A stretch of 6,242 nucleotides of DNA from Candidatus Competibacteraceae bacterium (GTDB lineage Bacteria; Pseudomonadota; Gammaproteobacteria; Competibacterales; Competibacteraceae): positions 1-6,242 of the forward strand of contig SKOM01000023.1 of assembly GCA_007120095.1 (NCBI GenBank), written 5' to 3'. The position numbers and the translations under genes were made by a program. Within the stretch, counting starts at the first letter, position 1. Every line of letters starts with the position of its first letter. Shown here piece after piece: positions 4,596 through 6,242 of the stretch. The notes beneath the pieces are model-generated. The model saw only the letters and a program-made list of their open reading frames with translations, did no database searches and was not told where the DNA came from.

Positions 4596-6242
4596 TTAAT
4601 CCGGATCATAAGCCAATACCGGGGCAAGCCAACGTTCGGCTTCTTCCAGCGACCAGCCTTTGCGCTCGGCATAATCAGCAACCTGGTCGCGGCCAATCTT
4701 GCCCACTCCAAAATACCGTGACTCGGGATGGGCGAAATACCAGCCCGATACGGCCGCCGTCGGCAACATGGCCATGGATTCGGTCAGGCTGATCCCGGCT
4801 TGACGTTCTACATCCAGCAACTGCCATAAGGTCATTTTTTCCGTATGATCGGGACAGGCTGGATAGCCGGGTGCCGGACGAATACCGCGATAGCGTTCCT
4901 TAATGATGTCCTCATTACTCAGAGTCTCATCGGCGGCATAGCCCCAGAATTCTTTACGCACCCGCTCATGCAGGCGTTCGGCAAAAGCTTCGGCGAGGCG
5001 ATCGGCCAGCGCTTTGAGCATAATACTGGCATAATCATCATGCTCACGCTCAAATTCAGCGGTCTTCTGGTCGATACCTATCCCGGCGGTTACGGCAAAT
5101 GCGCCGATGTAATCCGCCACGCCTACCGGGGCAATAAAATCGGCTAAACAGTGATTGGGTTTACCGGGTGGCCGTCGGCTTTGCTGGCGCAGATGAAACA
5201 GGGTCGTTAAGGTCTGGCTACGTTGCTCATCGGTGTACACGGTAATATCGTCGTTGCCGCTGCGATTGGCCGGAAAAAAACCGAAGACCGCGCGCGCCTG
5301 TAGCCAGCGTTCGGCAACAATTTGTTTTAACATGACTTGTGCATCGTCGTAGAGCTGGCGCGCCTGTTCTCCGACCTGTTCATCCTCAAGAATCCGCGGA
5401 AACCGGCCATGCAGTTCCCAAGCGAGGAAAAACGGCGTCCAGTCGATACGCTCGACCAGTTCTTCCAGCGGATAGTCTTCTAAAGCCTGAATGCCGAGAA
5501 AACTCGGTTGCAGAGGAGAGGGGTTGGACGAGTCATCGGCGGCACTATTGGCACGGGCGTCAATCAGCGACAGATTATCACTGCGGGTTTGCCGTCCCGC
5601 ATGTTGTTCACGTTTCCGCTGGTAATCTTCGGCCACTTCGGCCAGATACCCTGAACGCTGGCTGCCGGTCAGCTTTTGCGCCACCCCCACCGCCCGTGAG
5701 GCGTCTTTCACGTAGACCACCCCGTGTTCTGCATACTGCGGAGCGATTTTTACGGCGGTATGAATCAGCGAGGTGGTCGCCCCGCCGATCAGCAGCGGTT
5801 GGGTGAAGTTCTGGCGCTGCATTTCCTTAGCCACATGCACCATTTCGTCCAGCGACGGGGTAATCAGGCCGGATAAGCCGATTAAATCGGCATCGTATTG
5901 TTGCGCGGCATCGAGGATTTTTTGCGCCGGAACCATCACCCCCAGATCAACGACCTCATAGTTATTGCACTGCAAGACCACGCCGACGATATTCTTGCCA
6001 ATATCATGCACATCCCCTTTGACCGTGGCCATGATAATCGTGCCGTTTTTACGCTGGGCTTCGGCGGCGGTCTGTCCGGCTTCGATATAGGGGATGAGAT
6101 GCGCCACGGCTTTTTTCATCACCCGGGCTGATTTGACGACTTGAGGCAGAAACATCTTGCCCGAGCCGAATAAATCACCGACCACATTCATGCCGTCCAT
6201 CAGCGGGCCTTCAATCACATCCAGGGGTTTGGTCGCCTCCAG
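4596..6242 (-). CDS. metH: Cobalamin-dependent methionine synthase, C-terminal part (5' end outside window)
   Basis: MetH transfers a methyl group from methyltetrahydrofolate to homocysteine through enzyme-bound methylcobalamin, in the cytoplasm, giving methionine. The visible 548 codons run off the right edge and begin in the cobalamin module cap (IEGPLMDGMNVVGDLFG). The B12-binding motif DVHDIGK follows at visible residues 77-83, with His79 as the lower axial ligand, and then the Rossmann-like segment including GLSGLITPSLDEM and the IGGATTS loop. A linker at about 205-250 leads to the AdoMet reactivation domain, with IDWTPFF, FPANR, HLRQQ, ADRLAEAFAE and the AdoMet-binding RPAPGYP at 455-461. 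The protein ends in ERWLAPVLAYDPD, very close to the Escherichia coli C-terminus, so the 3' end is intact. The stop is TAA. The homocysteine and folate domains, the start and any upstream B12 riboswitch are not visible. The identification is based on recalled family motifs and is very secure. Confidence 0.98.
   Translation of the reverse strand: MEATKPLDVIEGPLMDGMNVVGDLFGSGKMFLPQVVKSARVMKKAVAHLIPYIEAGQTAAEAQRKNGTIIMATVKGDVHDIGKNIVGVVLQCNNYEVVDLGVMVPAQKILDAAQQYDADLIGLSGLITPSLDEMVHVAKEMQRQNFTQPLLIGGATTSLIHTAVKIAPQYAEHGVVYVKDASRAVGVAQKLTGSQRSGYLAEVAEDYQRKREQHAGRQTRSDNLSLIDARANSAADDSSNPSPLQPSFLGIQALEDYPLEELVERIDWTPFFLAWELHGRFPRILEDEQVGEQARQLYDDAQVMLKQIVAERWLQARAVFGFFPANRSGNDDITVYTDEQRSQTLTTLFHLRQQSRRPPGKPNHCLADFIAPVGVADYIGAFAVTAGIGIDQKTAEFEREHDDYASIMLKALADRLAEAFAERLHERVRKEFWGYAADETLSNEDIIKERYRGIRPAPGYPACPDHTEKMTLWQLLDVERQAGISLTESMAMLPTAAVSGWYFAHPESRYFGVGKIGRDQVADYAERKGWSLEEAERWLAPVLAYDPD

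Noticed and set aside
5339..5806. 155-codon plus-strand open frame opposite metH as a possible antisense gene
   Set aside because: It lies wholly inside the conserved metH frame, its composition is that of a shadow translation and no ribosome binding site or family motif is seen.

Overview
The window carries five protein genes, all on the minus strand, so transcription runs from right to left. They are the 3' part of metH (cobalamin-dependent methionine synthase), a PLP-dependent aspartate-type aminotransferase, a divergent cobT-like gene, a small free-standing carbohydrate-binding (CBM48/AMPK-beta-like) protein, and an ADP-glucose-type glycosyltransferase of the GlgA/GlgM family. The closely Escherichia-like end of MetH, the mid-range base composition and the gene style point to a gammaproteobacterium. 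The remnant at the left edge resembles DUF4351 proteins, which I associate with sulfur-oxidising gammaproteobacteria and their relatives, but the genus cannot be read from this sequence.

Layout, in direction of transcription. Positions 6242-4596 hold the cobalamin-binding and AdoMet-activation modules of MetH; the N-terminal homocysteine and methyltetrahydrofolate domains lie outside the window. After a 49-base gap comes the aminotransferase (4546-3263). It is followed within about 10 bases by the cobT-like gene (3252-2239), so these two are probably co-transcribed, perhaps together with metH. A 131-base gap with a plausible promoter leads to the 115-residue glycogen-binding protein (2107-1760), which ends at a strong Rho-independent terminator (1750-1715). 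A further gap with an extended -10 promoter and a good ribosome binding site leads to glgA/glgM (1602-370). The last 369 bases contain no intact gene: they hold a decayed 3' end of a DUF4351-type gene (234-130) and some hairpin-forming sequence.

Two themes emerge. The right half concerns methionine and cobalamin: MetH uses a B12 cofactor, and CobT normally activates the lower-ligand base of B12. The left half concerns glycogen or alpha-glucan: one protein that binds it and one enzyme that extends it or makes a precursor. The most unusual item is the cobT-like gene. Its overall fold signature is kept, but both catalytic glutamates known from Salmonella CobT and the KPPGSLG loop are replaced, so it is unlikely to be an ordinary CobT. 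The free-standing glycogen-binding protein beside the synthase is the second item worth attention. No mobile element, CRISPR array, RNA gene or defence system was recognised.
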